This document shows, piece after piece, positions 1 to 10,643 of a DNA stretch of 64,000 nucleotides. Below the pieces are notes generated by a model. That model searched no databases, was not told the origin of the DNA, and saw only the letters and a program-made list of their open reading frames with translations. Source of the DNA: Molanna angustata. Its lineage: Eukaryota; Arthropoda; Insecta; Trichoptera; Molannidae. The position numbers and the translations under genes are program-made. The first letter of the stretch is position 1; each line of letters starts with the position of its first letter. The DNA lies in contig OY754987.1 in NCBI GenBank assembly GCA_963576475.1, positions 8,860,666 to 8,924,665 of the forward strand, in the 5' to 3' direction.

Positions 1-709
1 TATGATGTGATGTCGTCACTAAATTCAATTTTTATTAAAATTGTTAAAAAAAATTTGAGATGTGCTAATACATGTTAATATTTTTTTATATAAAATTAAA
101 TTATCTAGTTGGGGTGTTCGGCTTTTTTCGATATTTTAAAAAAAATCGAAATATAGGCACTTAAACTCATAAATTTATCATAAAAAAAATATTTTTCTTT
201 ATAAAAAATGCTTGAGAAACCCTGGAATTTAAAAAAAAAAACGAATATGAGATTTTCTATTTGTCTATCTTTTTACCAATTGTCAGCGTTCTAGCTTTTA
301 TGGTTTCTGAGATATATGGAAAAATAAACTAAAATTTCAAAAGTTATTAACCCCTGACTGAAACAAAAATTTACAATTCTGAGTATAAAAGTTTAGTAGG
401 CCTATAACTTTTTATATATACTGAAAATTTGGGCTCTGTAAATTGAGCGGATCAAAAGTTATAAGGGGGGACGGACACCGGACACCCACACACCCACACA
501 CACACACAAATCTCACATAAAATGTTCTACTCCGAATTCTGAGTAAATCTATGTACCGGAACATATATGCTGCGAGGCCTCTAGTTGGTGTTATTAGCAT
601 GCAAAAGTTCACTACACCATACAAAATTTTCCTTCGTACACGCATCTTGGCTTATTAATGTCGATTCTATTATGAGAATTGAATTCTCATGAACGAATCG
701 ACAGTTGGA
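1..709 (+). mobile_element. TIR element family 1 (right part, truncated by window start)
   Basis: This is a non-coding dispersed repeat that matches 62425-63163 closely along its length and, in reverse, 37195-39172. It ends at 698-709 with tcgacagttgga, the reverse complement of the 12-bp start seen in the other copies (62154 and 47819), so the family looks like a non-autonomous DNA element with short terminal inverted repeats. A short (CA)n run lies at about 481-505. The small antisense frame across 412-645 is not supported as a gene, because it recurs only as part of this repeat. Confidence 0.7.
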
Positions 710-764
710 ATACACCTATCGATCAAAGGAGTGCTCTCCCGAAGCATTAAGTGCTATTTTAAAT

Positions 765-950
765 GGATGGGTCTATGGCAGAGCGGTTAGCGCGCTGGGT
801 TAGTAATCCAGTGGTCGCGAGTTCGAATCCTGCCTCGACCGATTTCGTTCACCTATAGCACAAGCATTTATTTGCTTATTTTAGGGAACGTAGGAAGATG
901 TATATGTACTTGTTTAACAAGGACATATTCATTTTTTATATAAAAAAAAA
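765..950 (+). mobile_element. tRNA-derived SINE, family S1
   Basis: The head (about 770-840) folds like a tRNA. It has an A-box-like stretch around 776-790, an anticodon-like stem whose loop reads ttagtaa (anticodon AGT, threonine-like) and a B box gagttcgaatcc at about 819-830. A unique tail follows (gcacaagcatttatttgc, then ggacatattc) and ends in an A-rich run. The same head plus tail occurs in reverse at 52341-53920, where a LINE splits it. The conserved non-tRNA tail identifies a SINE rather than a tRNA gene. The acceptor stem pairs imperfectly. Confidence 0.8.
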
Positions 951-1019
951 TTGTAAATTATTTCTTATGCTCTATATTAAATTACTTAATAGCATTACGT
1001 CCTTAAACGTACAATATTT

Positions 1020-1757
1020 TTTTTATTTTTATTTATTTTTCACACCTTTATCACAAAGACTATTATGAAGATTACTGCTGCCCAACTAGGTAACCCTGTT
1101 CTAGGGCTAGCAGTTTACAATTTTACCAAGCCAAATATTTGACATTTTGGTTATACATAGTTACATAGAGCGGACACCAGACATCACAACACAGTAAATT
1201 ACAATATTACATAGTTACCAATATCTTAAACACAAAAGTATAAACTGATACAGTAAATTTTGATATGTTATTATTCTAATATTATTTCTACCATAATATA
1301 ACCCGTTGTTGTCATTTATGTTATGTAGCAGTTTGACATTAAAATTTGCTCTGTGGTCTTCTCAACGTATATACTCAGTAACAATATTATTTGACTTGAG
1401 TCACAAATCAAATAAAATACAAAATCAAGATTTCTTCTTTGAAATAAATCTAATAAAAAAAGAGAAATGTTTTAGAGTTTATTTGTCTTAAAATAAGATG
1501 CAATGTAAAGACAATCCTCTCCTCGAACCAGCTTGTGTAGCGTGTAGTTATATTATTTAATATTATTTCTCAGAATTATTGTTGGATGTTTAATATTTGG
1601 GCAATTTCTGTCCTTCCGTAATTCCCTATATATTTTTTTATTCTTGTTTTAAATAATGTATGTGAAGTTATTACCTTGAGAGACATAGGTAAAGTATTAT
1701 AAATTCGTGGAGCGATAAATGATGCATTTCTTTGTCCGAAATATGTATATTTATTTT
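1020..1757 (-). mobile_element. CR1/Jockey-like LINE, 3' end
   Basis: On the minus strand about 60 codons (1757 down to the stop at 1576-1578) encode the tail of a reverse-transcriptase polyprotein: FGQRNASFIAPRIYNTLP, then a Lys/Arg-rich end. This closely resembles FGQRFFVFTAPRIYNKLP in the LINE ending at 19324, so the two are related families. A 3' UTR of about 550 bp follows. It contains a hairpin at 1075-1113 and ends in an A-rich tail of the (aaat) type near 1020-1040. The copy is severely 5' truncated and non-functional. Confidence 0.7.
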
Positions 1758-2204
1758 AATTAATTTAAATACAAAAAAGTACAATTTATTACATCTAGCA
1801 TAAACAAATAAAATTAAAATAACATATTTAAATAGAATGATTTACATATTTAAAAACAAGAAAAATATTCAATATACATCAAATAACACAAAAAAAGTAA
1901 CAAATAATGTATAATAAATTTGTCTCCTGATTATATTCTTTCCCCCTCCTCTCTTCTTCCCTTCGTCTTTTTATTATTTTTATATTATTTTTTGTTTTAT
2001 ATGTTTCTATAAATAAATATATTTTTATCACATAAATTGATACGTACGTGCCATTAACACAACTTACTTCATCAAATGGATATGATTGGTTGGAAGATAT
2101 TGTCACACGGCAATATGCTCGCCATTGTGGACTCATTATGTAGGTAATGGGGGAAAAATGTTAAGTAATAAAATATATATTATAATATTTTTTCTTTTAT
2201 GTAT

Positions 2205-2345
2205 TTAAAATCTAGGCGATGAAAAGCGGTAAGGCTAGACACTTCCTTCACACATTCTGGCAAATTATTACAAAAACGAAAACCTTTGTAATGCATACTT
2301 ATTGTGTATCTGCCATGTCAGTCTGAGGCAGTCTAAAAAAAACGT
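2205..2345 (-). pseudogene. LINE polyprotein C-terminal remnant
   Basis: The minus strand carries a short stretch in two frames that reads NNLPECVKEVSSLTAFHR. The fragment at 48045-48213 has the better-preserved version, LYNDFAECVKEASGLAAFRR. This is the usual 'LxNxLP' C-terminal segment of Jockey/CR1-type LINE ORF2 proteins. A frameshift is visible, and only the last 45 or so residues survive. The A/T-rich stretch from 1758 to 2204 is probably its 3' UTR, but nothing specific is recognisable there. Confidence 0.55.
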
Positions 2346-2799
2346 TTTTTTAAGCTTTAAGGATATAGGCACATTTTGCTTCCGTGCCATTCAAAACGCG
2401 CAGTACTAGTATCTCCATACATCAAATTCGTAATCTATTATCTGATCCTTAATTATTATTACTGCTAGAGGATATGGGAGTGGAATGGAGTTGAGAACAG
2501 AGTAGATAAGATTAAGCTAAGACAGGGAGGAAAATGTTTCATTAGCGCCGTTTATATAAACACACATAAATTACACAACGTTTATATCATGAATAATATT
2601 GACTCTAGAAATGAGCAAAATTTATTTACACGCATGATATCAATTTAATATGTTTCAAAATACCCAGAGACCTCTTAAGGCTCTTTATAATTTTGTTCAA
2701 TACTTATTTAAAATTTATTTTTACATTAATTTATTACGCCTGCGTTATTCACAGACAAATATGAGGATTGACGAGATTTGATTTCAACAGAAGGACGGA

Positions 2800-3536
2800 A
2801 TGAGGATTGTTTTCAAAGGAATGGACGAATTGATAATGACAGCGTGTAAAATAAGAGTAGAGAACGAATGGCTCGAGCAAGTCGACGAATATGTGTACTT
2901 GGGAAGCATATTTCAACGGAACGGACGACTCGATAAAGAGATCGAAAGAAGAGTTATGGCAGGAAACAGAGTGAATGGAGCACTAAGACCAATTATGAAT
3001 GACCGCAACATATCAAAGGATGCTAAAGTTGCCATTCATAACGCTATCTTAGTGCCAACCTTGACGTGTACAAGTGAAACCTGTACATGGCAGAAGTCGC
3101 ACGAAAGTAGAATAAATGCAGGTGAAATGAGATCGCTAAGAAGAATCTGTAATAGAACGATGTATGACAGGGTCAGAAATGAGGACATAAGGAAAGAATG
3201 TAGGATAAAGAAAGATGTTATTAATAGAATGAAAGTGAACACATTGAGTTGGTTTGGCCACATGGGGAGAATGAATAAGGAACGCCTGACTAAGAAAATA
3301 TACATTGCGGACAGGAATGGAATGAGAGGTCGGGGCCGCCCAAAAAATGGATGGCACGTCCATGTGAACAGTATTTTGAAAGTCGGAAATGAAAAGTGAA
3401 CAAAAGACGAACATGTATAAGACGATGTATGAATGTTGACGAGGCGATGAATGTATGTCAAGATAGAAATAAGTGGCGTTCGGTTCTCTCTGCATAACCC
3501 ATGAGGGACATGGCGTGATGGTATGTATGTAGGTAC
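2800..3536 (+). pseudogene. RTE-like LINE, C-terminal part of reverse transcriptase polyprotein
   Basis: The frame encodes 199 residues homologous to the better copy at 54449-55136 (minus): VYLGSIFQRNGRLDKEIERR, then VRNEDIRKEC and WFGHMGRMN, ending in a basic GRGRP block. This region lies after the RT fingers/palm in EN-RT proteins of RTE-like LINEs. The catalytic palm is missing because the copy is 5' truncated. A one-base change near 3390 shifts the frame, so the last 50 residues (RRCMNVDEA..., about 3405-3500) are read in another frame. Several substitutions relative to the 54-kb copy point to decay. The element ends in a (gtat)-type tail after gtgatggtatgtatg at about 3516-3536. The clade assignment is moderate; belonging to a non-LTR retrotransposon is secure. 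Confidence 0.8.
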
Positions 3537-3639
3537 GTATGTAGGATTGACGAGGCCTCTATCTCTGAAGACGGGCGGATGTTGGTCTTTTTGTACACAT
3601 ACATTGCATCTACTCTTTTCATTCATATATCTTCAGACG

Positions 3640-3960
3640 TTCTTTACTCATTCTTCTTCTTCTTCTTTTTCGTCTTCTTCTTAATTCGGGTTTTAAGATC
3701 CGGGTTGTAGGAAGGTGGAAACACAGGATTCGGAAGATCGTTCCACAGCCGGGCAACTGTGTTAATAAAAGAGTTGCATATGTATTGAAGTTCGTGTATA
3801 TGTATTGAAGGTTTACTGTTAACGGTTGTTGAGATTGATTTAAACGAGAGTCTCTATTGTGAATGGGTGGAAGAGGGACCAGGAATGCAAGTTCTTCTGA
3901 GCATCTCCCGTGGTAATATCTATAGACTTAACTTGGAATATCGACCTTGTGTCCTTGCCA
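3640..3960 (-). pseudogene. LINE polyprotein C-terminal remnant with (GAA)n tail
   Basis: The minus strand encodes a segment like RYYHGRCSEELAFLVPLPP followed by FINTVARLWNDLPNPVFPPS, a typical C-terminus of EN-RT LINE proteins. Direct duplication of a short stretch (tatgtattgaag, 3780-3810 on the plus strand) interrupts the match. The sequence then passes into a (gaa)n run, read as (ttc)n at 3651-3682, which is the 3' tail. Only the last 90 or so residues remain. Confidence 0.7.
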
Positions 3961-3965
3961 TTACA

Positions 3966-4012
3966 ATGAACTATGGACGAATATCGTTTTTAAGCATCCA
4001 TAGTTCATTGTG
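3966..4012. repeat. Short perfect hairpin
   Basis: The 15-bp arms acaatgaactatgga and tccatagttcattgt flank a 17-19 nt loop. No associated gene or element boundary was recognised. Confidence 0.6.
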
Positions 4013-4321
4013 TATTGTCCGATAATGAAATATTCTACTTGAGTGACCATCCACATTCACAAGAAGACCCTCGGTAAAGTACTTTTAAGCATACAATAGT
4101 TAATATATTGTTTGCTTTTCCTAAACAAATTTGTCCAAAGAAAATGGTTTTGTTTCGTTTCCATTTACTATATTATGTATAGGAGATATTAGAGCCGAAA
4201 TCAAAGTAAATACTTTTATAATTTGATACAAGGATCTTTTGTACAGGTTTATTTTAGTTTTTGGAAACTCATTCGGATAGATAAATATTCATTCAAAGAA
4301 AATATGTGTGGACATACATAC

Positions 4322-4491
4322 ATCGAATATTTTTTTAATTGCATATAGGCAAACATTGGATTTTTTCCCTGTCGGGAGTCAAATGATATTTTTATTGACA
4401 AACTTTTTAACATCTCAATAGAGACGAAGTTGGGATATTATAGAAAAACCAGAAACTCAACTATATGCAATGAAAAAATATTCGATTTACA
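4322..4491. mobile_element. MITE family 2, complete-looking copy
   Basis: This segment of about 170 bp starts with atcgaatattt...aattgcatatag and ends with the reverse complement ctatatgcaat...aaatattcgat, giving roughly 26-bp terminal inverted repeats. It is non-coding. Its interior matches, in reverse, the second copy at 4745-4980, so the pair forms a larger inverted repeat with arms 4322-4458 and 4839-4980. Such spacing is common for MITEs, and the pair could extrude as a hairpin. Confidence 0.7.
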
Positions 4492-4744
4492 TACATATTG
4501 GAACTAGTAGGTTAACAAGCTAAAAATGAAATAATATTTCTGGCGCAGTTCAGCGGTGACATCTTTGCGAGACACCGTCACCTCATTTATAAGGACTGTT
4601 GCTTTCATTGTTAACAAATTAACCAATTTCTAAATAGATGGCGTTACAAAAGAGGTTTCTCCGTTACTTCATAGTTGCTTATTGTGAATTGTTACACACT
4701 ATTCAAATATATAGAAATTTAAAAAATTACATTGATAAGGGAAC

Positions 4745-4980
4745 TCAATAAGAAGGCATGATTAGTGAATGTTGCGCAAGCGCATAAAGTGATCACGTAA
4801 ACCAGCCGATGACAGGTCGTAAGCCCTGTAGGTGCCTCGAGTTTCTGGTTCTTCTATAATATCCCAATTTCGTCTCTATTGAGATGTGAAAAAAAGTTAG
4901 TCAATAAAAATATCATTTGACTCCCGACAGGGAAAAAATCCAATGTTTGCGTATATGCAATTAATCATTCAATATTCGAT
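4745..4980. mobile_element. MITE family 2, inverted second copy
   Basis: From 4839 to 4980 this is the reverse complement of 4322-4458 with few differences. The left flank 4765-4838 (gcgcaagcgcataaag through gtaggtgcctcgag) recurs in the fragments at 6695-6800, 19912-20045 and 39362-39490, so it belongs to the family. Copies therefore exist in long and short forms. Confidence 0.65.
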
Positions 4981-4991
4981 CTATTAAATAT

Positions 4992-5904
4992 ATCTACCAT
5001 TTCATTTTGTATGTTAAATAAAAATCAACGATGTTGTACAAACTAATACTTATTATTTATTTTTTCATTGCTAGGAAAAGCAACTAATTAATTACAATTT
5101 ATTTTTATTGAATTGTCCTGGTGTGGGGTTAATATGAACACATATGTAACATTATACTTGGTTTATTCGTAGCAGAGCTCTTGGCCGAACCAGTACCTAC
5201 ACTGTTATATACCTAACTATCTGTATAGCGCGCGGAAGCGACAAGACGCCGCGAATATCGTCTCTTCCGTATTTATATCCTTAAGGGGGCAATACCACGT
5301 ATTAGTCTAATACACCACACTAATCGAGCTATGTAATTGCCAAAGTGAAAGTGACAATTTATCCCAACTAGGTAACCAATTTAGATTTTTAAACTTTATT
5401 TATAGAATTTTTCTTCAGCGGCGAACACTGCAATAAATTTTCCATCTCCTCGTATCAGGCATTTTTCTTTTAATGGCCAACCGCTAATATCCAATCCGTT
5501 TTATTGAATGTAGTCGTGAGCAGTTTGTGGAAAGAAAGAATGGAAGAATATCGTTAGTGCATTGAGCCAATGATTGATTCGATTGAAGCAATGGTGCCGA
5601 TAGAATGAAAAGGTTTTATCGGACGCGAAGCCAAAGAAACGGAAGAGATGTGAAAAATGAGGTTATCTATCAAACGGGAAAGACACTATGGTTTAAATGA
5701 TATTAATGGAGGCTGATAAAGAAATTCTCCATGGTGATCAATAAATAAATGTTTAGCCCCATGCTTTATACAGCATCAAATTTTATTGCGCGATTTAATT
5801 AAGGTAATGATCAACTAGTTTTACTTTAAGTTGATTATGGAGTTCTATCATGAAGTGACAGATTCAAACGTTGAAAAAATTAAGGTAATAATGTTCATAC
5901 GTTT
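4992..5904. other. Intergenic, nothing recognised
   Basis: No frame with recognisable protein similarity, no tandem structure and no match to the other repeats in this window was seen. A small moderately GC-rich patch around 5215-5350 stands out from the AT-rich surroundings but gave no interpretable signal. Confidence 0.5.
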
Positions 5905-6460
5905 TTCACTCCTCACTAACCCAAGGGGATATAGTGGGGAGTTATGATTTCGCAATTTTTAAGCCTATCTTTTTATTGCAGATTATCAACTACCATCATG
6001 CTGAGATTGTATTCTGAAAGTTTCATCACAATGTATCTGTATGTGTGTGCTATGTACGGCGTTTTCATTTTACTTTATCGATTATAGACTACATAAAGTA
6101 CTCATTCGATTCTATTCAAATTTTGCAAATTTGTATATCTAATATTCACTTAGACCCGATTAGATTTTGAAGAATATCTGAATAGTGCTTCTCAAAACTG
6201 TCAAATATTTCTAAATGACCCCAAGCTCAGGAAACTTAAAATTTGAAATTTGTATTTTCAAGTAGGTAAAAAGGCACCTCACCTTCATAAAATGGTATTG
6301 AAGAAAATCAAGTTTTCAAAATAAAATATTTAAATAAAAAAATAATGAAACAAACTCATTTCATAAATGATGAATATTTTCCATATAAATTTTGAATACT
6401 TTATAGAATGATTTGTCAGTGAGGAGTTTAGCGTTGATCACAACCCACTCGTTTTATTCA
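5905..6460 (+). repeat. Dispersed repeat family F, most complete copy
   Basis: This non-coding repeat starts near ctcctcactaacccaagg and includes the conserved core ctgagattgtattctgaa and ttatcgattatagac. It recurs at 25870-26445 (minus, interrupted), 50250-50520 (plus) and 63164-63335 (plus, right part). The far end has agtgaggag near 6419, inverted relative to the start, so it may be a DNA element with very short inverted ends. No transposase remains. Confidence 0.6.
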
Positions 6461-6694
6461 TTTATAAATTTCTATTGAGTTGATTTCTACTGATATTTTT
6501 GTAGTTTGCCCCGGAAATTCAGAACAAAAATAGCAATATTTTGTTTTCATACATACATATTGAACCGCGAATGCCAAAAAGTATTTGTAAATACTATTTT
6601 TGTATGGTATTTTAAAATTTACAAACCTGTTTAATCCATGGCTCAACCAACTCCCTGAATAATTTGTTATTGTGTAGGTACCTTGCTTTTAACC

Positions 6695-6800
6695 TGCCAA
6701 TTCTAGGTCGTAAGACCCGTAGGTGCCTTGAGTTCCTGGTTCTTCTACAATATTCCAACTTCGTATCGATTGAGATATTAAAATGATTGTCAATAAAAGT
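6695..6800 (+). mobile_element. MITE family 2 fragment
   Basis: The segment from ggtcgtaagacccgtaggtg to tgtcaataaaag matches 4815-4905 with scattered differences. It is truncated on both sides. Confidence 0.6.
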
Positions 6801-6804
6801 ACCT

Positions 6805-7200
6805 ATTTTTTATTTTTTTATTTTATTTTATTTCAATTTACGGTTTGATAACCTTTTACACATACAAGTATACATAATATATTAAAAACAACAGAATTAA
6901 AAAAAAAACAAATAAAAACAAACAAATATATAAAATGAAAATAAAAAATTAATAACAATATAAAAAAGGTGAAAACATGTAAGAATATGTAAAAAATAAT
7001 GAAAAACATTTAAAAAAAAAATATTTAAAAAAAAACATGCGAGAAACATTCAAAAATATGTAAAAAAAATAAACAAAAACATGTAAAAATATGTAAAAAA
7101 ATAAACAAAAAACATGTAAAAAATAATGAAAATCATGTAACTAATATTTAAAAAATATGTAAAAAATAAACAAAAAACGCAAACAAAAAAAAAAAATATA
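6805..7200. repeat. A-rich low-complexity tract
   Basis: Long A runs are interspersed with repeated aaaacatgtaaaaa and ataaacaaaaaac words, so the tract is a degenerate tandem array with a period of roughly 20-45 bp. The antisense frame across it is rich in Phe and Tyr for that reason only. Confidence 0.7.
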
Positions 7201-7309
7201 TTTGTATGAGAATGTATGTTCTTAAGGCCCTTGTATATCTTGGGCATACGACTATACACAAATATGCACACTAAATTACCTTCTACTGTATTTTTTTAAC
7301 AAGAAAAAG

Positions 7310-7530
7310 CTTTGAGAGGTCAGGGCCGCCATGTCCATGAGAACGGTATTTTGAAAGACGGAAATTTCAGAAGCGTGAACAACAGACGAATATATGTAAG
7401 ACGATGTATGAATGTCGACGAGGCGATGAATGTGTGTCAAGATGGCGATGAATAAGTGGCGTTCGGTTCTCTCTGCCAACCCCGTGAAGAACATGTCGTG
7501 ATGGTATGTATGTATATTATAATTAAGTAT
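7310..7530 (+). pseudogene. RTE-like LINE 3' end fragment
   Basis: The sequence matches 3325-3536, from the basic GRGRP-coding block through the final coding region to the terminal gtgatggtatgtatgta tail. It carries internal deletions, including loss of the stretch that encodes the KGWHDYV-type motif in other copies. It is too short to encode anything functional. Confidence 0.75.
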
Positions 7531-7534
7531 TGTA

Positions 7535-8040
7535 TATCACTAAATCTGTGATACACATTTTTTTTTCATTACAAAGAGTTAAAATTTCGTTTTTATTAAA
7601 TAGCAAGAATATAGAAAGCCGTGAAGAGTATAGCGTTGGCTATAACCCACTCGTTTTTAAAAGCAACACTGGAAATAAATAAAAAAAGGAAAAAAATCTA
7701 CTTCATAGGCTGTGTAGATTTTTAGTTACTTACAATAAAAAAAGTGTTTTGTCAAAACTAATTATACAAGAAAAGTAATAAACAAATTCAAATTTCAAAA
7801 ACTCACGCAATTTAATAAAGATCTGAAAATAACCTGTTCATTATTTCAAAGACGCATCTTTTGAGGGTACTGGGGAAAACATTTTCAAAATTTACTATTC
7901 AGACTTAATTTTTGGCGTATGCTCCCTATATGTTCCGGTGATTTCTACAAAAATGTCCGTACCATCTCAATTTTGGAGATTCTTCTTTGCACACTCCTAT
8001 CGCACACTCTTATTTTATCTAGCCTAGTAATAAAGTCGTA
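7535..8040. other. Intergenic, nothing recognised
   Basis: AT-rich sequence. One short phrase near 7625-7660 (gcgttggctataaccc...) resembles the end of repeat family F at 6428-6455. Nothing else is identifiable. Confidence 0.45.
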
Positions 8041-8045
8041 GCAAT

Positions 8046-8440
8046 TGTCGGCTCTGTATTTTCTTTTGTCAGCTCTGTATTTTCTTTTGTCAGCTCTGTA
8101 TTTTCTTTTGTCAGCTCTGTATTTTTTTATGTCATCTCTGTATTTTCTTATGTCATCTCTGTATTTTCTTATGTCATCTCTGTATTTTCTTAAGTCAGCT
8201 CTGTATTTTCTTATGTCAGCTCTGTATTTTCTTAAGTCAGCTCTGTATTTTCTTTTGTCACCCTTGTATTTTCTTATGTCATCTCTGATATTTTCTTATG
8301 TCACCTCTGTATTTTCTTATGTCAGCTCTGATATTTTCTTATGTCAGCTCTGTATTTTCTTATGTCAGCTCTGTAATTTATTATATCACCTCTGTATTTT
8401 CTTGTGTCAGCTCTTATTTTAATATGTCGGCTCTGTTTCT
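8046..8440. repeat. 21-bp minisatellite
   Basis: About 19 units of tcagctctgtattttctta-type sequence are arranged head to tail, with point changes (cagc/catc/cacc, ttatg/tttg/taag) and occasional one-base length changes that break the translation near both ends. Because the unit is 21 bp, one frame reads as a repeating SALYFLM peptide. No start context or flanking coding supports a gene. Confidence 0.9.
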
Positions 8441-8449
8441 TTAACTTGT

Positions 8450-9300
8450 GATCAGAACAGCAGGTCTACTCATGAAGTTGATTACAGTAAAATTAAGATC
8501 AGCTCCAGACTTAAGCAATCTTTGAGGCTAAATTAATTAAAAAATACTATTAATTTACACAACCGATAATGACAATTTCATCCTTAACGTAGATATCAAC
8601 AAATTTTCATTATTAAATGTAGAGAAAAATTAATATTTGATTAGGTATGATCGAGTAGTGATTTATGCATTTTTAAGATTAAAGGCAAGCTAAGAACGTA
8701 TTAAGACTGTGTCATGAGTAGCCCCCCCCCCTTATTTTCGTCTAGTGAGGTAATAAATAACATTATAAAACTTATTATTTTGAAATAATGTATTGATGTT
8801 TTCTGTGTTTTGTTTATGTAATAAGACATTGAGGTCTGAGCTTAAATACAAACGTAACAAAATTTAAGCTTTTAATTTTGCAACCACAACGTTTTAATAT
8901 TAATGAATCCAATAGCGACAAAAATGTTTACATCATAGTTATTTATTAATAATTTTGAACCTGTATATGTTTTGTCACAGCGGGCTTAAGAATATAACTT
9001 AATAAGATGTACAGTGTACCTACATTATGTGTGAGATGTACATCATAATACAGGAATTATAATTTTAATCCCATTTTCGCCAACAAGTAATTATATTAAT
9101 AATATGCGCCTGCTATGGAAAGATATTTACCCAAAATCTACGCAATAAAGCCTTGCTGTATGTAGATTATATTATTTCCATATACAAATATGGAAAATTA
9201 GTTTTGGAATCGTTTATTTCCTTCACATATTTTGACACTAACTAAACATTGTGAGGACATATTTCTTTTTTTAATATTGTATGGAAATGAAGTGAATAGC
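8450..9300. other. Intergenic, nothing recognised
   Basis: AT-rich, including a run of ten C at about 8721-8730. No coding, tandem or shared-repeat signal was found. Confidence 0.45.
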
Positions 9301-9304
9301 TGTA

Positions 9305-9362
9305 GTCGTCCTAGAAAGGTATGGCATGACCATGTGAATGATATTTTAAAGGAAAAAAATAA
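9305..9362 (+). pseudogene. RTE-like LINE sliver
   Basis: The stretch cgtcctagaaaggtatgg through aatgatattttaaagga encodes RPRKVWHDHVNDILK, the same position as RPRKGWHDYVNEILK in the 54-kb copy. Only about 20 codons remain. Confidence 0.5.
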
Positions 9363-9769
9363 GGTGTATATGTACATCTAGGTTGCCTTTGAAAATCTTA
9401 GTTAGTCTAGGTCTCCGGTGAGCTGTTTAAAGCAGTAACTTGGCCCATTAATCTCGGTGGAAGTACACTTGTATTTCCACAAAATGTCACCCGTTTGTCC
9501 TTATATATATAAACGTATGTTAACCACTCAGAAAGTAAATTATAAACAGATTAAATATATGATAAAAGAAGAGAGTGAACTGAGAAAATATACGCGCAAT
9601 TTCATATCATATAACTAAGAAAATATAAGAAAATAATTAAAATGAAGTAAGTTGAATTAATTCCTTATTTGTTCTGATTTTTTATAACACAAAGCAATCT
9701 TTATACCAACAATTTTATTAAAAATATTCCTTATAATTTTTTGTAGATACTTACATTATATAACTAAAA

Positions 9770-10256
9770 CGCAGTATAAGCTCTTTTTTATTATTTTTTT
9801 ATTTATTTATCAAGAAAACATACAGTTTTATTAATAAATTGTAATGGTACAAAATAATAATCAAATAAACCAGCAAAGTTTCCATAAATGGTTAACAATA
9901 AAATACTTTATGAAGAAAAAGAACATTAGTTGTAGCAGGAGGAAGAATAAACAAGATTGAAATAAAACATAACATAATAAAAAAACAAAAAAATATAATA
10001 AATAACCAGTCATTTGAGTCAATTAACCAGTCAAGAAATGAAAAAAAAAGAAAACAGTTAATACGTACCCACATATAAGTTAAAAATAATTTTTTCACAC
10101 AACATTATAAAGTTTTCTTTTAAAAGCTGCAAAATCGTCATTAGAATATCGATTTCAGACTTAGTGACAGAATTATACAATTTACAACTACGTCTGACAA
10201 AAGAGTTCTGCGCATAATTAGTCTTACAAATAGGAATAGCAAATAATTCATTCGAT
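9770..10256 (-). mobile_element. CR1/Jockey-like LINE 3' end
   Basis: On the minus strand 10256-10080 encodes a LINE polyprotein tail: a NELFAIPICKTNYAQNSF segment, RSCKLYN and, after a frameshift, an AFKRKL-type ending. The pattern of aromatic, LYN and basic residues is the usual C-terminus of Jockey/CR1-type ORF2. The 3' UTR (10075-9775) is AT-rich and ends in an (aaat)-type tail at 9781-9812. Highly decayed and 5' truncated; it abuts another LINE fragment at 10257. Confidence 0.6.
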
Positions 10257-10493
10257 TTATATCTTATACTCTTGATTGGTATTGTTTGTTTGTATACACG
10301 ATATTCTCAGCATACTGCGGTGGATCCACATTTCAAATGATGATTCAAGGCGGTTTATAATATTAACCTTGAGAGTCCACGCCTCCACCCCATAAAGCAG
10401 AACTGATGACCACACATAACACTTGACCATTCTTTGTCTCAGCTTTAAGTTGATATTGTCGTCGAGCAGAAGATTTTTCATTCTATTCTGCAT
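10257..10493 (-). pseudogene. EN-RT LINE C-terminal fragment
   Basis: The minus frame encodes about 70 residues with LKLRQRMVKCYVWSSVLLYG, EAWTL and MWIHRSMLRIS. This is the conserved block after the RT palm of 'endonuclease-reverse transcriptase' LINE proteins, where the family usually has YVWSVLLYGxEAWTL. It lacks the RT domain and the C-terminal finger. Orientation is opposite to the next LINE at 10644. Confidence 0.7.
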
Positions 10494-10643
10494 TTTATTT
10501 CAGTGTCAGGATCTAGAATCTCAGTAATATTTTTTTAAAATGTATTAAATAAATTATTTTATTTGTACCCCATAAATTTATTGATTGATTTTGTAGTGAA
10601 TTCTGGATACGACACTCTACTAGGCCAATGTCACTATACTTAT

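Noticed and set aside
776..840. Possible functional tRNA-Thr gene
   Set aside because: The T arm and anticodon arm look good, but the acceptor stem pairs poorly and a conserved tail follows, repeated at 52-54 kb; it is a SINE head.
3036..3626. 196-codon antisense frame
   Set aside because: Complete overlap with the LINE coding strand; no recognisable domain.
5400..5760. Possible mariner transposase remnant
   Set aside because: Less AT-rich with purine-rich phrases, but no catalytic or helix-turn-helix motif could be read in any frame.
8045..8422. 125-codon SALYFL-repeat frame
   Set aside because: Produced by a 21-bp minisatellite; no start context, splice signal or flanking coding.
8046..8440. 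CRISPR-like array
   Set aside because: Units are contiguous with no spacers, and this is eukaryotic DNA.
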